64,000 bases of DNA from Selaginella moellendorffii. Lineage: Eukaryota > Streptophyta > Lycopodiopsida > Selaginellales > Selaginellaceae. The translations under genes and the position numbers were made by a program. The stretch lies in the NCBI RefSeq assembly GCF_000143415.4, contig NW_003314316.1, forward strand, positions 124,001 to 188,000, in the 5' to 3' direction. The notes under the pieces are model-generated. The model saw only the letters and a list, made by a program, of their open reading frames with translations, made no database searches and was not told the DNA's origin. The first letter of the stretch is position 1. Each line of letters starts with the position of its first letter. This document shows, in pieces, positions 10,551 to 22,700 of the stretch.

Positions 10551-12419
10551 TCATCAAATATATTGGCACTGAGGCCACTGAAGAATCTATTGCTTAAAAG
10601 TTTGTGTTTGAGAGCGAGTTCCTACGCTTGTTGTGTGAATTGTTTTTATAATGCTAAATAATCAACAACTAAATAATTTAAACTATTGAATGTGCAACTC
10701 TCATGACTGCAACGACCAAACTGCCTGGCAAAAACATACAATAAAAACAAATAAAATGCCTCAACAGAAGAAGAAGATCTAGAAGTTTGATGTTCTTTTT
10801 TATTCTGCCAGGGGTCAGCGCTCGAGTTCTGTTATCTATCATATTCTTCGTTTGGTAAAAATGTAAAATTTCCTGGGCACCCTGCCAAGATCAATAAAAG
10901 CACAGATAAATCGAGAACACCACAAAAAACCAAGAATCACAATTGCGAGTTGTTCAAACTTGTTCACACCATTGATAACTTCTCTTACCCACAAACTTAA
11001 AATGCTGTTAACTTTTCTGAAATAAGATAGACCAACAAAAGTAAGTTCCATCTTGTCCAGTGCCTATTCATGTTCCTTCATCATGCTATAATATTAGTGA
11101 TTTAATATAGTCCTCTTTGCAAAATAAAGTTTTGGCCAAAGTTTTGAGTGAGTAACTTCTTTTTTTCTTGCTTATAATTATTCAATAATTGAGGTGGAAG
11201 AGGTATTTGCAGCATCTAGCCTCCAGAGATGATACATGGATTCTTTCACAACAACTTAAAAAAAAACCAGCACTGGTGATACAAGAAAATCTTCCCAAAA
11301 TCAGCTTCTCATATTGTTGTCAATCGCCCTTGTGGCCATCCTTTAGGCGGCACCAGCCAAAACCCTACACTCCAATCATACAAGTTACACATGTGCATAT
11401 GACAAAAGTAGTCATCAAGGGAAACAAAGATCTGGCATATCAAGAAAGGTCATGGTTGGAAGACCTTGATGCCATTGTGCCCAAATATCAGTCCACAGGC
11501 AAAGCTTTGGCTGTGGGTTTATCAAAATCCAATCCTCCCAATTGTACTGTTTAAGAAGGGGGAATAGTTGAACTTGTCTCGATTGGCTTAGATCATCTAT
11601 AGATATTCTGCCACGTGTCCTATTGTGTGGTGAGTTCTTCCAAGAACACAGAAGTATGAAGTAACAGGAGTAATGGTGATCCATGAAGAAGGTAGATTGC
11701 ACTGCATTGCATCTGTTCTAGTCTTGGAAATGTTAAAATAGGGAGCACTAGCTGTCAATGTTTTTGGACTACAAATCCATTAGAGATGGCCTTGAGTTGT
11801 TTCCATGTGGTTTCAATTTATTGAGGGAATGTTCCAGCTTCCTTCTAGGTCAAGCTGACCATCATGACTTTTTGGTATGTGTGAATAAGAGCCTAATAAT
11901 ACCAGGTGTAAAGCCAGGATTTTTAGTCATGGAAAGTCTTCATGGATATTGAAAGAGACCTTAATCTAGGTGACAATGATGGAAATTAGAAAAATGAATG
12001 GGAGACAGAAGAATAGCAAAAGATGGGGTTCTAGGATATATTTATGAATGCCTAATGTGTATAATTTCATTTTCAAGAGTAGAAACATATCCTAGAATAT
12101 TTTTAAAACTTTGGATAGAATCTATTACTTGTTAAACAAACAATAGAAGAATAGTAGTATATTATATTTTTTATATTTCCCTTTAATCAAACTAAAAATA
12201 ATGTAATTATTTAATGAGAAAGCCCTTATATATACCCCTAAAGTTCTAATAATAACAATATATTCAAATTTCAAAAAGAAGAATAAAAACAATTTGTGCA
12301 ACATTTGTAAGAAGCCAAAACACTAGGCAAGAAATAAAGAAGCCAAGAGAGCAAAGGGGCAAGAATAGCCAAGACACAAAGAGTGGCCAGCAGAAAAAAG
12401 TCCACCAACTTTACTAGTA
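10551..12419. other. AT-rich spacer with retroelement fragments
   Basis: I see no gene. 11189-11554 is open on the plus strand but resembles nothing I know and has no conserved motif. 11700-11900 repeats the fragment seen at 6350-6540, 12040-12260 repeats the AT-rich element of 6735-6790, and 12285-12415 is a Copia gag fragment with a ruined zinc knuckle (NLCNICKKPKH-like). The block ends abruptly where a piece of the acidic-protein gene begins. Confidence 0.55.
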
Positions 12420-12500
12420 TGGCCCGTGGATTGTCCATTCTGTGGAGAGCGCATGTAGAGAGGAATCTTCTTTTTCTCAAGTAGGATATGCTTTTAGGGG
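12420..12500 (+). pseudogene. remnant of the acidic-protein last exon
   Basis: GGCCCGTGGATTGTCCATTC and the GAGGAATCTTCTTTTTCTCA that follows match the last exon at 4210-4330 and its copies at 7890-7999, with a central deletion. It marks the left edge of duplicated unit C, directly joined to a Copia gag fragment. Confidence 0.7.
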
Positions 12501-12556
12501 TAGGATGTAGGACCTTTTTGTTTTTGAAAGAGGCATATTCGATGTTTATCAGACCC

Positions 12557-13957
12557 GCGCGCCGAGCGGCTAGAATGCATCGATCTCTCCTGCCCTGACT
12601 TGGAGCGCCTGGCGCAACAGCTCAGGAAGGTAACATCGGTCGGTTTCCGATTTTCGCGTGTGGAAATCTCGTGATTTAGGCCTGCCTGGAGACGGGATTC
12701 TTCTATGTTGTGAACCACGGGATAAGCGAGGAGTTTATGGCAGAGGTGTTTGAGCAGAGCCGGAAATTTTTCACGCTTCCCTTGGAGGAGAAGATGGTCC
12801 ACCACGATGAGAATTTCCGGGGCTACACCCCGATCTTTGACGAGAAACTGGATCCGGCAAAGCAGCCCCTTGGTACAAACTTTTGTGTTGTGTGATGCTC
12901 ATCGTGTTTTTCATGTCGAGAACAGGGGATGCGAAGGAAGGATATTATATTGGACGCAAAGTTTCAGAAAGTGACAGCGAAGGATCCTTTGCAAGGACCG
13001 AATCAATGGCCATCTCCTGGTTTGATTTTCTTCTGGTCCTTCTTCTAAACATTACTGTGTTTGTTTTTCTCCAAACTTTGCCAGATACACTCCCAGAATG
13101 GAAGCATCGGACAATCGGTTTTTAGTATTATAGATTACTTACATTTTCGGTTTGCCAATCCTTGTGAGTGACTTTATATCTTCCTAAAAGATGGTCGCCA
13201 CTCTTGACAGGAGGGAATCTATCACAAAGCAAGAAAACTTAGAAATACCACCAGGAGAAAGATATCTACATACTTTGATGGATTCAGTTCGCTGCAACAA
13301 GTTGGAATGTACTCCACAATGCAGTCAAAATTTGGCCCCATGAAGAAAGCAATCTGTCGAAAGTAATCCATCACGATTCTAAACACGTCACGCATTTTGC
13401 TCATCGGGTAGCGTTAGTTGAGCACCCAGTGCAATGTTGACCTTGATAGAGAATGGGAACCAATGTCAGAGTCTCAAACAATCTCAATATTTCTACCTGA
13501 AAAGGTTGTTTGTCCAGCTCTCTAGCATATCTCCCAAGTTGACTACAAATGCCCTGCTCATCAATCCATACGTAAGTGAACTTCATATTTAGTCCTCAAA
13601 GCCACCCTTTCAGTGGCTGGACATTAGTCCAGATTTGCTCCTTTGGATCCTTCATCTTGCACATCTACCATTTCCAAGTGCAGATCATAATTTTTATTAT
13701 TAGAACACATACACCTACCTGGAGACCAGGAATGCCACCGCTGGCAAGAAGTGTGAGCATTCCATAGTCACTGTGCACACCAGCACCAAACAATCCCTCT
13801 TCCGGATTGGAAGCTTGAGCTGTATTGAGGACAAAGGAAAAAACTTCCAAACAATTTCAATTAACTTACCTGGATAGAACCAATGCCATGGGGCTTTTTG
13901 GATCAAGAAGAGAAAAAGAGAAACTTACTCAGCCTAGTCAAATACATTTTCATTGTT
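12557..13957 (+). pseudogene. 2OG-Fe(II) oxygenase copy C, broken by an internal inversion
   Basis: Exons 1 to 3 and the first half of exon 4 lie in the plus orientation to 13106, but the start codon is missing (the first in-frame sequence is GCCGAGCGGCTAGAA) and exon 3 has a 5-bp deletion that shifts the frame. From 13107 to 13957 the remainder of the gene, from the second half of exon 4 to past the stop codon, is reverse-complemented. Most of exon 5 is also deleted. On the minus strand one can read exon 10 to exon 6 sense codons, for example GVHSDYGMLTLLAS. The normal plus-strand downstream module resumes at 13958. The gene cannot be expressed as an oxygenase. Confidence 0.88.
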
Positions 13958-15524
13958 TGTTCATTATTTCATTGGCATTGAACCATGATCTACTTCTTGT
14001 GAGTTTTTCTCTTCCGTGCGAATGAAAAGGATTAAGACTCTCCTGTTTGGAAGTCCCACTCGTACAGCTAGCGTGAGAAGTCTCTAGTGCAAGGAACTCC
14101 CAAAAATCCTCTTTAGCAGATGGCCTGATTACTCGTGCTCTATTTTCAGTACCTTAAGGAGAATGACGATGAAAAGTGCACTAAGAGGCCTCTTTCATCT
14201 CGAAACTCTTCATTGGTTTAACCACTGTTGTAGGTTGGAATGGTGAACATGAAGTTTGTAAAAGCCATGAAGAAGGTATGCCACTACATTGCATTAGTTC
14301 TAATTTTGCAAATGTTAAAACAAGGAGTGCTGGTTATCAATGTTTTTGGATTACAAATCCATGAGAGATGGATATAAATAACTAAAGAAAGCAACTTTCC
14401 ATAAATGTTCAAATATAGAAGGAAAATAATGCATTTTATTTTTCAATTTGTTTAAAGTTTTAGGATATTTAGGGTTAAGCTTAAATAATATTGGGTAGAA
14501 GTTAATTTATATGTGATTCTAATTTATTGAGGGAAGGTTCTATGATTTTTAGCTAGCTTAGCTTTGTTTCTTTCTCATTCTTATATGTCAATAAAAGTTT
14601 GGTTGTGCTCAGGTGAGGATTTTTAATCATGGAAAGTCATAATTCTACTTCATGGAAAAGGATCTCTAAGGAGTGATTAAGAAAGACTTTAATCCAGGTG
14701 ACAGTAATGCAGATAAAAAAAAAGAGTGGGGTGGTTCTAGAACAAGGTAGAACATATTTACGGATGCTTAATATATATGATTTTAATTTTAGGAGTATGA
14801 ATATGCTTTATTTAAGGATATATTATATTTTATATAGCTTCTAATCAATAGAAATCAAAATTATACCATTTATTTCGATACTATACACTTTATCTTTCCC
14901 CTTAATCTAATTGAAAAAAATGTAAGAGGTTATTTTATTCCCAGATATACCCTAAAGTTCTAATGATAATATACTTAAATTTCATCTTATAATCACAATG
15001 AGCAAGAAACTGAGCAACAAGAAATTCATCTGCAACATTTGTGAAAAGCCAAGACATTAAGCAAGAGATGAGGAGGCTAAGAGAGTGCAGGAGGTAAGAA
15101 GAGCTGAGACACAAAGAGCAGCTAGCAGAAGAAGGTCGACCAACCTTACTAGTATGGCAAAGGTGAAGATGATTGGGACGACTATGGCAGCTTGTTCATG
15201 GCCACAAAAATCTAGAAGTAAGCCACTAACTTCCAAGACAAGGCAGGAATAAAGGTTGTGTGGCTTGATTTAGGGGCAAACAAGCACATGACACACTTTG
15301 AAGAGTTTTTCACAACCCTCAATCCCAAAAAATAGAAGGATTTTCCTAGGGGATGATTACTTGCACAAGGTGGAGGGAGCTGGCATGATGGACATCAAAA
15401 CTCATACACATGTTTACTATGTTTCTGGTTAACAAGACATTATTTTCAGTAGGGAAACTAGCAAATTGTGACTTAGACATCACTTTCAAGAAGTAGATGT
15501 GCATGATTGCAGACTCAGTAGGGT
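13958..15524. repeat. downstream module C plus degenerate Copia gag-protease fragment
   Basis: 13958-14290 is the 3' flank of unit C. 14345-14640 and 14740-14995 repeat AT-rich elements found at 6395-6790 and 22290-22560. From 15001 a Copia-like gag end can be read (FICNICEKPRH, then a stop where Gly/Tyr is expected), followed at 15254-15300 by a protease-like VVWLDLGANKHMTHF, where the active-site Asp-Ser-Gly has become Asp-Leu-Gly. A stretch ending ATGTGCATGATTGCAGACTC at 15497 then joins directly to acidic-protein gene sequence. It is non-functional. Confidence 0.65.
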
Positions 15525-16040
15525 TTCAGATGTTTGTTGATAAAAACGACGGCTTGGACTCGCTCTTTACAGCACGGAGCTTCCAGTCGACCGGTCACGG
15601 AGCCAGACGTTGTCCCGGAGACACAAAACGTGCAAGAAACTTTGACGGGTTCTCAAGAAGAAAACAGCGAGCCGAAGAAGCTCGCAGGCCCAAACTCCTC
15701 CAGTCATTCAGCAGGATCCTTCTCCAGTGATGATCATCACTCCAGAGGGAAAGCTTGTGGGCACAGCGCCAAAAGCAGCGAGCAAACTCCGGCTCCAATG
15801 CGCACTACTTTCACTCCGGCTCCAACTCTGGCTACTCCTTTGGCTCCGATTTCTCTCATGGAGAGAATGCCAACGTTGAGTGGTAAGAAGAAGCATAGGT
15901 AAATATCTTCTCGCTCTCACCTTTTTTATATTGTGCTCTCTCTGGTTTTTTCCTTGGAAATTTTTTGGCTGGTTCTTTGGATTGTCCATTCTGTGGTAGA
16001 ACCTATTCCTACCAGACTGAAGCTTGTAGTAGGGAGGATA
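15525..16040 (+). pseudogene. third fragment of the acidic-protein gene
   Basis: It starts at the first codons of exon 4 (FQMFVDKNDGLDSLFTA) in normal orientation and runs to TSSGKKK-equivalent sequence at 15890. A short remnant of exon 5 with the CCATTCTGTGG zinc-type motif follows near 15985. It lacks most of the KRKRPSAKASK region through an internal deletion. It has no upstream exons and is joined at its left edge to a Copia fragment. I consider it non-coding. Confidence 0.8.
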
Positions 16041-16124
16041 TGCTTTTAGGGGTAGGTCTTTTGTTTTTGAAAGAGGTATATTCGATGTTTATGCTTTAAG
16101 GGTTTTGTCTAGGGAATTGGAGAG

Positions 16125-17649
16125 ATGGGAGAGGCGGGCGCCGAGCGGCTAGAATGCATCGATCTCTCCTGCCCGGACGTGGAGCGCCTGGCGCAACAGC
16201 TCAGGAAGGTAACGGTCGATCGATCGGTCTGTTTTAGATTTTCGCGTGTGGAAATCTCGTGATTTAGGCCTGGAGACAGGGTTCTTCTATGTTGTGAACC
16301 ACGGGATAAGCGAGGAGTTCATGGCACAGGTGTTTGAGCAGAGCCGGAAATTCTTCACGCTTCCCTTGGAGGAGAAGATGAAGGTCTACCAGGATGAGAA
16401 CTTCCGGGGCTACACCCCGATCTTTGACGAGAAGCTGGATCCGGCAAAGCAACGCCTTGGTAAAAACTTTGTGTTGTGTGATGCTCATCGTCTTTTTCAT
16501 GTCGAGAACAGGGGATGCGAAGGAAGGATATTATATTGGACGCGAAGTTTCAGGGAGTGATCCCAGAGCAAAGGATCCTTTGCAAGGACCAAATCAATGG
16601 CCATCTCCTGGTTTGATTTTCTTTTGGTCCTTCTTCTAAACGTTACTGTGTTTGTTTTTCTCCAAACTTTGCCAGATACACTCCCAGAATGGAAGCAAAC
16701 AATGAAAATGTATTTCGACCAGGCCGAGTACGTATATTTCTCCTTTTCTCTTCTTGATCCAAAAAGAGACTTTGGCTTGCAGAAAGCTCTCGCGGAAACT
16801 AATCAAGCTTATTGCGCGAGCATTGGAACTAGAAGAATCGTTTTTCGACAAGCCTGGGATGTTTGACCACCCCATGGCAGTGGTTCGTTTGCTTCACTAT
16901 CCAGGTAAGTTGCTTGAGGTCTTTGCTTTTCTTTTGCTAGTTGTTTCCTTCCCCCGATACAGCTCAAGCTTCCAATCCAGAAGAGGGATTGTTTGGTGCT
17001 GGTGCGCACAGTGACTATGGCATGCTCACACTTCTCGCCAGTGATGGTGTTCCTGGTCTCCAGGTAGGTGTACGTGTCATAAAAAACTTTGACCAGCGCT
17101 TGGAAACAATAGATTTGCAAGGAGAAAGATGCAAAGGAACAAGTATGGACTAATGTCCAGCCACTGAGAGGGTGAGTCGAGGAGTAACTAATGTTCACTT
17201 ACGTATGGATTTGATGAGCAGGGCATTTGTAGTCAACTTGGGAGATATGCTAGAGCGGTGGACAAATAACCTTTTCAGGTAAAAACATTGCGATTGTTTT
17301 AGACTTTGATGGTCATATTGTCTATCAAGGTCAACATTGCACCGGGTGCTTAATTATGGGGTCGAGTGCCACTCGGTGAGCAAAATGCGTGAAGTCGTTA
17401 GAATCGTGATGGATTTCGATTTCTTTTGACAGATTGCTTTCTTCATGGAGCCAAATTTTGACTGCATTGTAGAGTGCATTCCAACTTGTTGTAGCGAGCT
17501 GAATCCACCAAAGTACGTAGCCAGCTTTCTCCTGGTGGTATTTCTAAGTTTGTTTGCTTTGTGATAGATTACCTCCTGTCAAGAGTGGCGACCATCTCTT
17601 AGGAAGATATAAAGTCACTCACAAGGATTATGAAGCTGTGGCAAAGTGA
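16125..17649 (+). pseudogene. 2OG-Fe(II) oxygenase copy D, probably dead
   Basis: The ten-exon layout is kept and exons 2-8 read well (GAHSDYGMLTLLASDGVPG intact). Three lesions stand out. A 4-bp deletion at the exon 2 acceptor (16266-16272) shifts the frame unless splicing moves to the AG before ACAGGG, which would delete four residues. In exon 9, ERYSV has become ECHSV, removing the Arg that binds the 2OG carboxylate. Also in exon 9, a 6-bp insertion and a CGA-to-TGA change give a stop (at about 17426), before the last ~70 residues. The last exon ends early (AVAK then TGA). It has more substitutions than A versus B, so it is an older copy. Confidence 0.8.
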
Positions 17650-17670
17650 AAATGTAAGTAATGGGAGGAT

Positions 17671-18132
17671 TGTTAGGCACTGAGTTAGGATAATAAGATA
17701 AGAAAAAGCCTTACAATTAAGTGCTTGAAAGAGAAAGTCCAAAACATGAAACAATTCCCGGAGGAAAAGGACAAGCATGCTCTTTGAAGAATTGACACCA
17801 AGAGGTTCTATTATGAACCTCAAGCAACACTTCTTATTTTTGACACGATCAAAAAATGATTCAACAACATAAAGAAGAAGAAGAAGAAGAAGAAGAAGCA
17901 GTAGAACAAAAGAAGAAGACTGAAGTATAAATAGGAAGAAACAATACAAGAAAATTAAGCATGGAAAATCAGTAGCGACTAAGACAAACAACGAGTTCCA
18001 TACCTCTTTTGTTCATCCTTGTTGAGAGGATAAGATGATGTAGTAGGTGGTTATGCCTACATGGCAGATATTTACAGCAGTTGTATCTATAGAAATACAA
18101 GTTTTCCTTGCGCGTCACTCCCTTTGTTTTCA
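17671..18132 (+). repeat. Copia-type 5' LTR
   Basis: It begins TGTTAGGCAC and ends TTTTCA, immediately followed by a tRNA-iMet primer-binding site. It contains an (AAG)n run near 17876. It is inserted just beyond the end of oxygenase copy D. I did not find a matching 3' LTR in the window. Confidence 0.7.
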
Positions 18133-18144
18133 TGGTATCAGAGC
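18133..18144 (+). other. primer-binding site (initiator Met tRNA)
   Basis: TGGTATCAGAGC, complementary to the 3' end of plant initiator tRNA-Met, sits directly after the LTR's terminal CA. This is the standard position in plant Copia elements. Confidence 0.85.
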
Positions 18145-19790
18145 TTTGACTTTATTGGGATGACGGTCACTTGAAATTCCAACGGCTATTCAGACGGTAT
18201 GACTGTAGAAATATCCAGATCGGATCTACAAATATTTATATGGTGAAACTACAAAGTGGTGTTAGGGAGAAAATCCATAACTGCCTCAGAGTTTAACATG
18301 GTATTGGAGCCCAGGCAAACAGTGCTTGGGGGAACTGATGGGGAAGCCTTGGCGAGAGCAAGCAGATCTTGATCGCTCACAAGCCACTCTCCAATATGTG
18401 AATGATTGATTACAAAAGAGGACGTAGGAATATTGACATTGAGCAATCAAACACTCCATCGTCCAGCAAGGTTGGCCAGTAGTTGAGCCCTTGCAGCCAT
18501 GATGACAAGCAAAGCCCTTCCAATCCAGGTGTTTAGTGGGACTGACTTCGATGAAATGAGGATGACTCCCATGTGCAGTGTTAGACAAAGGCAAATGTCA
18601 CGAGTCTAAATTAACGCAGGCCTCAAAAGCTGACCGAAGGGAAGGTCAAGGAGATAGTAGTCTAGCCACAAGCAGTTTCTAGAAGGCTTGTGGTAGGGAC
18701 AACATTGGTGGCAGTTCAAAGGTCACAAGTAAGAAGGGCATGTGCAACTATTGCAAGCGGATAGGACATTATGCAAGAGATTGCAGGGACAAAGCTGCAG
18801 ACAAGCCAAGAGGAGTGGGCAAGAAGAATGACCAAGCGAGAGCACTAGTTGTCTGAGCTCCACATGATAGTGAGGATTCGTGTAATCTCGCTCGATTCTG
18901 GGGCCACGATGTACATGAGCCACATTCAAGAAGCCTTTATGACATACATTCCAGAATGGCTTGTTCGCACTTGATGTGAAAAACTTCTTCTAGTAATTGG
19001 TGTCGGCACAGTGGAGGTCCAGAAACCAGGAGATCCTAAGCAAGAGCTCATCTACATGTACTATGCACCAGGGCTGGACACCACTCAAACAATTCGAGTT
19101 TGAGATTTATTTTTGATTCAGATATGTGCATCATGTGCTTGATCCTTGAGGGATCTCTCCTAGAGGGCAAGGTCCAAACAAGAAAGTAGGCCCCCTTGCT
19201 CCTCGATAGTGTAGGACGAAAGCCATCGTAGCATATGGTGTTTGATATAAGTTGCTGTACAAGCTTGATGCAGAGGTCGTTGTGCCAACTATAGCTCAAG
19301 CCTTGGTGCCAGGAAACATGCAACTTTGGCATGAGAGACTGGGACACCTCCACGATGGAGCTGTCAAGACAATTGTTGGCTTGCAACAAGAAACACACGG
19401 ACTCACAAGAAATCTCAAGTTTTGTGAGGCATACACTCTCAACAAGAAGACCAGGACGCCATTCCCACAACAATCAGAAAGTTGAAGTACCTGAATGGAT
19501 GAGCTGCCAATGTGGAAAAGAAACATTCATTTGCTATCTCAAGAAAGCACTCTATAAGCTGTGGCAATCTCCTTTACAGATTGTGGCAATCTCCTAAAGC
19601 ATGGTATGACCACGTGGACAGGTTTCTCCAACACCTTAGCTTCATCAAAATTTAAGCAAATGGCAACAAAATGGCAACATCTACATGTTCTCCCCAAAAA
19701 GCAGTTTTGCTATACTTGCTCTTTATATGTGGACGACAATTCAATGACTGTTACCAAGATAAACTTTGTTATGGATAGTATATAAAGGAA
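18145..19790 (+). mobile_element. truncated Copia (Ty1) retrotransposon interior
   Basis: Fragments appear in Copia order. The gag zinc knuckle CNYCKRIGHYARDC (18743-18784) is intact. A protease site VISLDSGATMYMSH lies near 18875. The GAG-pre-integrase piece LWHERLGHLHDGAVK lies near 19327. Reverse transcriptase pieces are CYLKKALYKL near 19533 and LYVDDNSMTV near 19725. The integrase core is missing and the frame is interrupted many times. It is a dead, internally deleted copy. Confidence 0.8.
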
Positions 19791-22700
19791 GTGGACTCAA
19801 GTTATTTTTCCTTATTTCTTGCTCTTTCTCATCTTTGGCTATGGCTGTTTTTAAATATCAATCGTTTCTCTTTTACGTATATTGACTCTTGATTGGTTAG
19901 TCAACATCGTGCCATGAATCTTCAAAACCCCAATCACATGAAAATTTCCCTTCTTTCCTAGTTTCTTGGACAGATTCCCTCTCTCCTCGCTTCCCCTCTT
20001 ATGTGTGAAGTGTCATTTGGCTCTTCTTGCACTGCCGTTTGGCTCCATTGAGAAAATTCCCTCTTCTTGTGCCCTGTCGGGGAAATGGCCTGGGAAGTGC
20101 GTGTGAGATCCTTGTCACCCCCATGGTGGTCCCCTGAACAAACTCAGATGCTCCAATACATTCTTGGTTCTTTGCAGTCGTGGGATGAAGCCGGCAGCTA
20201 CAGTACCGGAAGGATCTCCATCTCCAATTGATGCTTTCAAGGAGCCGATCGACATTCCTCCGCTTCCTCTAGAAGAGCTTCTAAGCAGGTTCATGGAGGT
20301 AAGCATCTCGCACCAGCAGGAGCTTAAGGATGCCATCAACACGATGAAGGCATCCAAGAGGATGGAATGGCTTTCATCTAGGAGATCCAGAAGAACTAGA
20401 AGGGCGGGTGGATGGAGCTCAAGGGAACATCTTTGATGCAAGTGCTGACCCAAGGACTCCCGGCCGACAAGCCTTGATGGAACAAGAGTCAGTGGCATCC
20501 TAGGGTTTTGGTCCTCAAGATCAGTCCCTTTCCTTGATCCATACGGTTTTCACTTTGGGAACATTGACAAGGGAGATGGATTGGGCATGGGAAATGGACT
20601 GCTGACCGGAGGATCTTTGTTCCCAAGGCAGTCCATGCCTTCTGGGGGTTTGTCAGCATGTTCACAAGGTTAACATTCCAACATTTTCATTTCCTCCACT
20701 GCATTTCCAATGAGCACTAGTCAAGAGGAAGCACATTCTCTCAATAGAACCCCCCAATATTCAACATCATCACTGACTAAGACTCACACTTTTGTAATAA
20801 GGTGGTTAAAACTTTAATAAGGAAGCTATAGACTAAATAATGATAATTAATATCATATTATCCATAAATTAAATGGGTTGATAGAGAGATTAAATGATGT
20901 ATTAGGCAACATTTTAAAAAAGCTAACTGTTAAAAAGAAGAGAGATTGGGACAAATGGCTATTGTTGGCATTATAGGATTACAAAACCATATATAAAGTA
21001 GTAATAAACTTCACTCCTTTTTAGCTAGTTTATGGGATATAAACTATGCTTCTAATTGAGTTGGAAATCCCAACTCTACAATTAACACTGAAGTATAGAC
21101 TAAGTAATAATGAAGACTTGTAGTTGAGGTTAATTCAATTTGAAAGGATGGATGAGAATCAATGTCAAGCTTTTCAATAGATAAAAGTAATTCAGCAGTA
21201 AAGAAAACATAAATTTAATAAAAAATCTATAAAGGTGGTTATAAAATATGATAGTAGAATTGACAAAACATTTATAAAAAGTTTCTTCCACAAGGGGATA
21301 GCCTGTATCAAATTGTTGAAATCTACAATAATGGATCATATTTGCTAACAAATCTTGATGAAGAAAAATATGATACCTAAATGAATTGATATAAGCTGAA
21401 AATATTTCATGTTCGATTATGAGACAACATTACCATTGGGTTGCAAACAACTTGCATGGCTGTAAGCTATGTGGTTTGTTTGGGTGGAATTATGTGACAA
21501 GAAAATCTTCAGCAAAAAATGCCATATTCAAAGTTGACACTTCATTTGACCACCAGATCCTTCAAAGTGACTTAAGCTGAGTTTAGCACTTTAGAGCCAC
21601 ATTCTTACTGTAGACTAGAGTTCTCCACCTTGTGCCACACAACTGTGGTCTAGGTTTTCTCACGAGGCCATGCACTTCCACCTCAAGTTTTCACACCATC
21701 CCTCATTAATAATGCATGGAGAACAAACTTGCTTTAGTGGTGTATTAGGCCTCCTTTAGGACTCCCTACAGCCTCCTGAACTTGCTCCAACAAAGATGGA
21801 GTGGTCCCAACTTACACTTGACAACACGGCATCTCAAGGAGTGGTGGATATTGCTCTTAAAATTCATGTAAAAGTTGCACTTTCTTCTCCAACTTGTAAG
21901 TGGTGTCATCACTATTCTACAACTTTGGTACTAGGCCAAGATCACACACTTGCATGGAGATAACACACTAAAACACTTGTCTAAGTTTGCTTTCATTTTT
22001 CACAATAATCAAGTGTTTTTTGCAGATCACTTAAGCTATCTATACTTGCTACACAAAGATGACTTCCATCATAATATGATGCCTCCTTGTTGGTACTTTT
22101 CATGCTTTAAGCCAAGTACTTGACTTCACATGTATATGCTATTTTCCTTTACTGAACTAAAGGGAACTAATACCTCTATTTCCGCATTGAATTTATCAAT
22201 TTATATGAGGCAACTAATCATCCACTTGTATTGCAGTCCTATGGTGGATATTTTCATTCGTGGATGCCTTATAAGACGAAAGATGCACTCATGGATGCCC
22301 AATACATATGATTTCAATTTTAGGAGTAGAAATATATCTTGCTTAAGGGTATATTATATTTTAAGTAGCCACTAATAAATAAAAATCAAACCCATGCCAT
22401 TTGCTCTAATACCACATATAACACACTCTATCTTTCTTCCCTTAAGCCAACTGGAAAAGGGTAATTTTTTAATGAGAGAGCCTTTAGTGGCTATTTTATC
22501 CTTATTTATCCCCAAGGTTTCAAAGATCCATGGTGACAGTATATTTAAAGCTCATCTCATACCCACATGTGCTCTAGATGCTCCTAAAAAACTATATTTC
22601 TTGATTTTTTTTTATATTTTCTTGGCTTCCAGCTTTCATATCATACCTAGACTTCAAGAGTCACTACTACTAGCATGTTAGGCCAATATGGATAGAGTTG

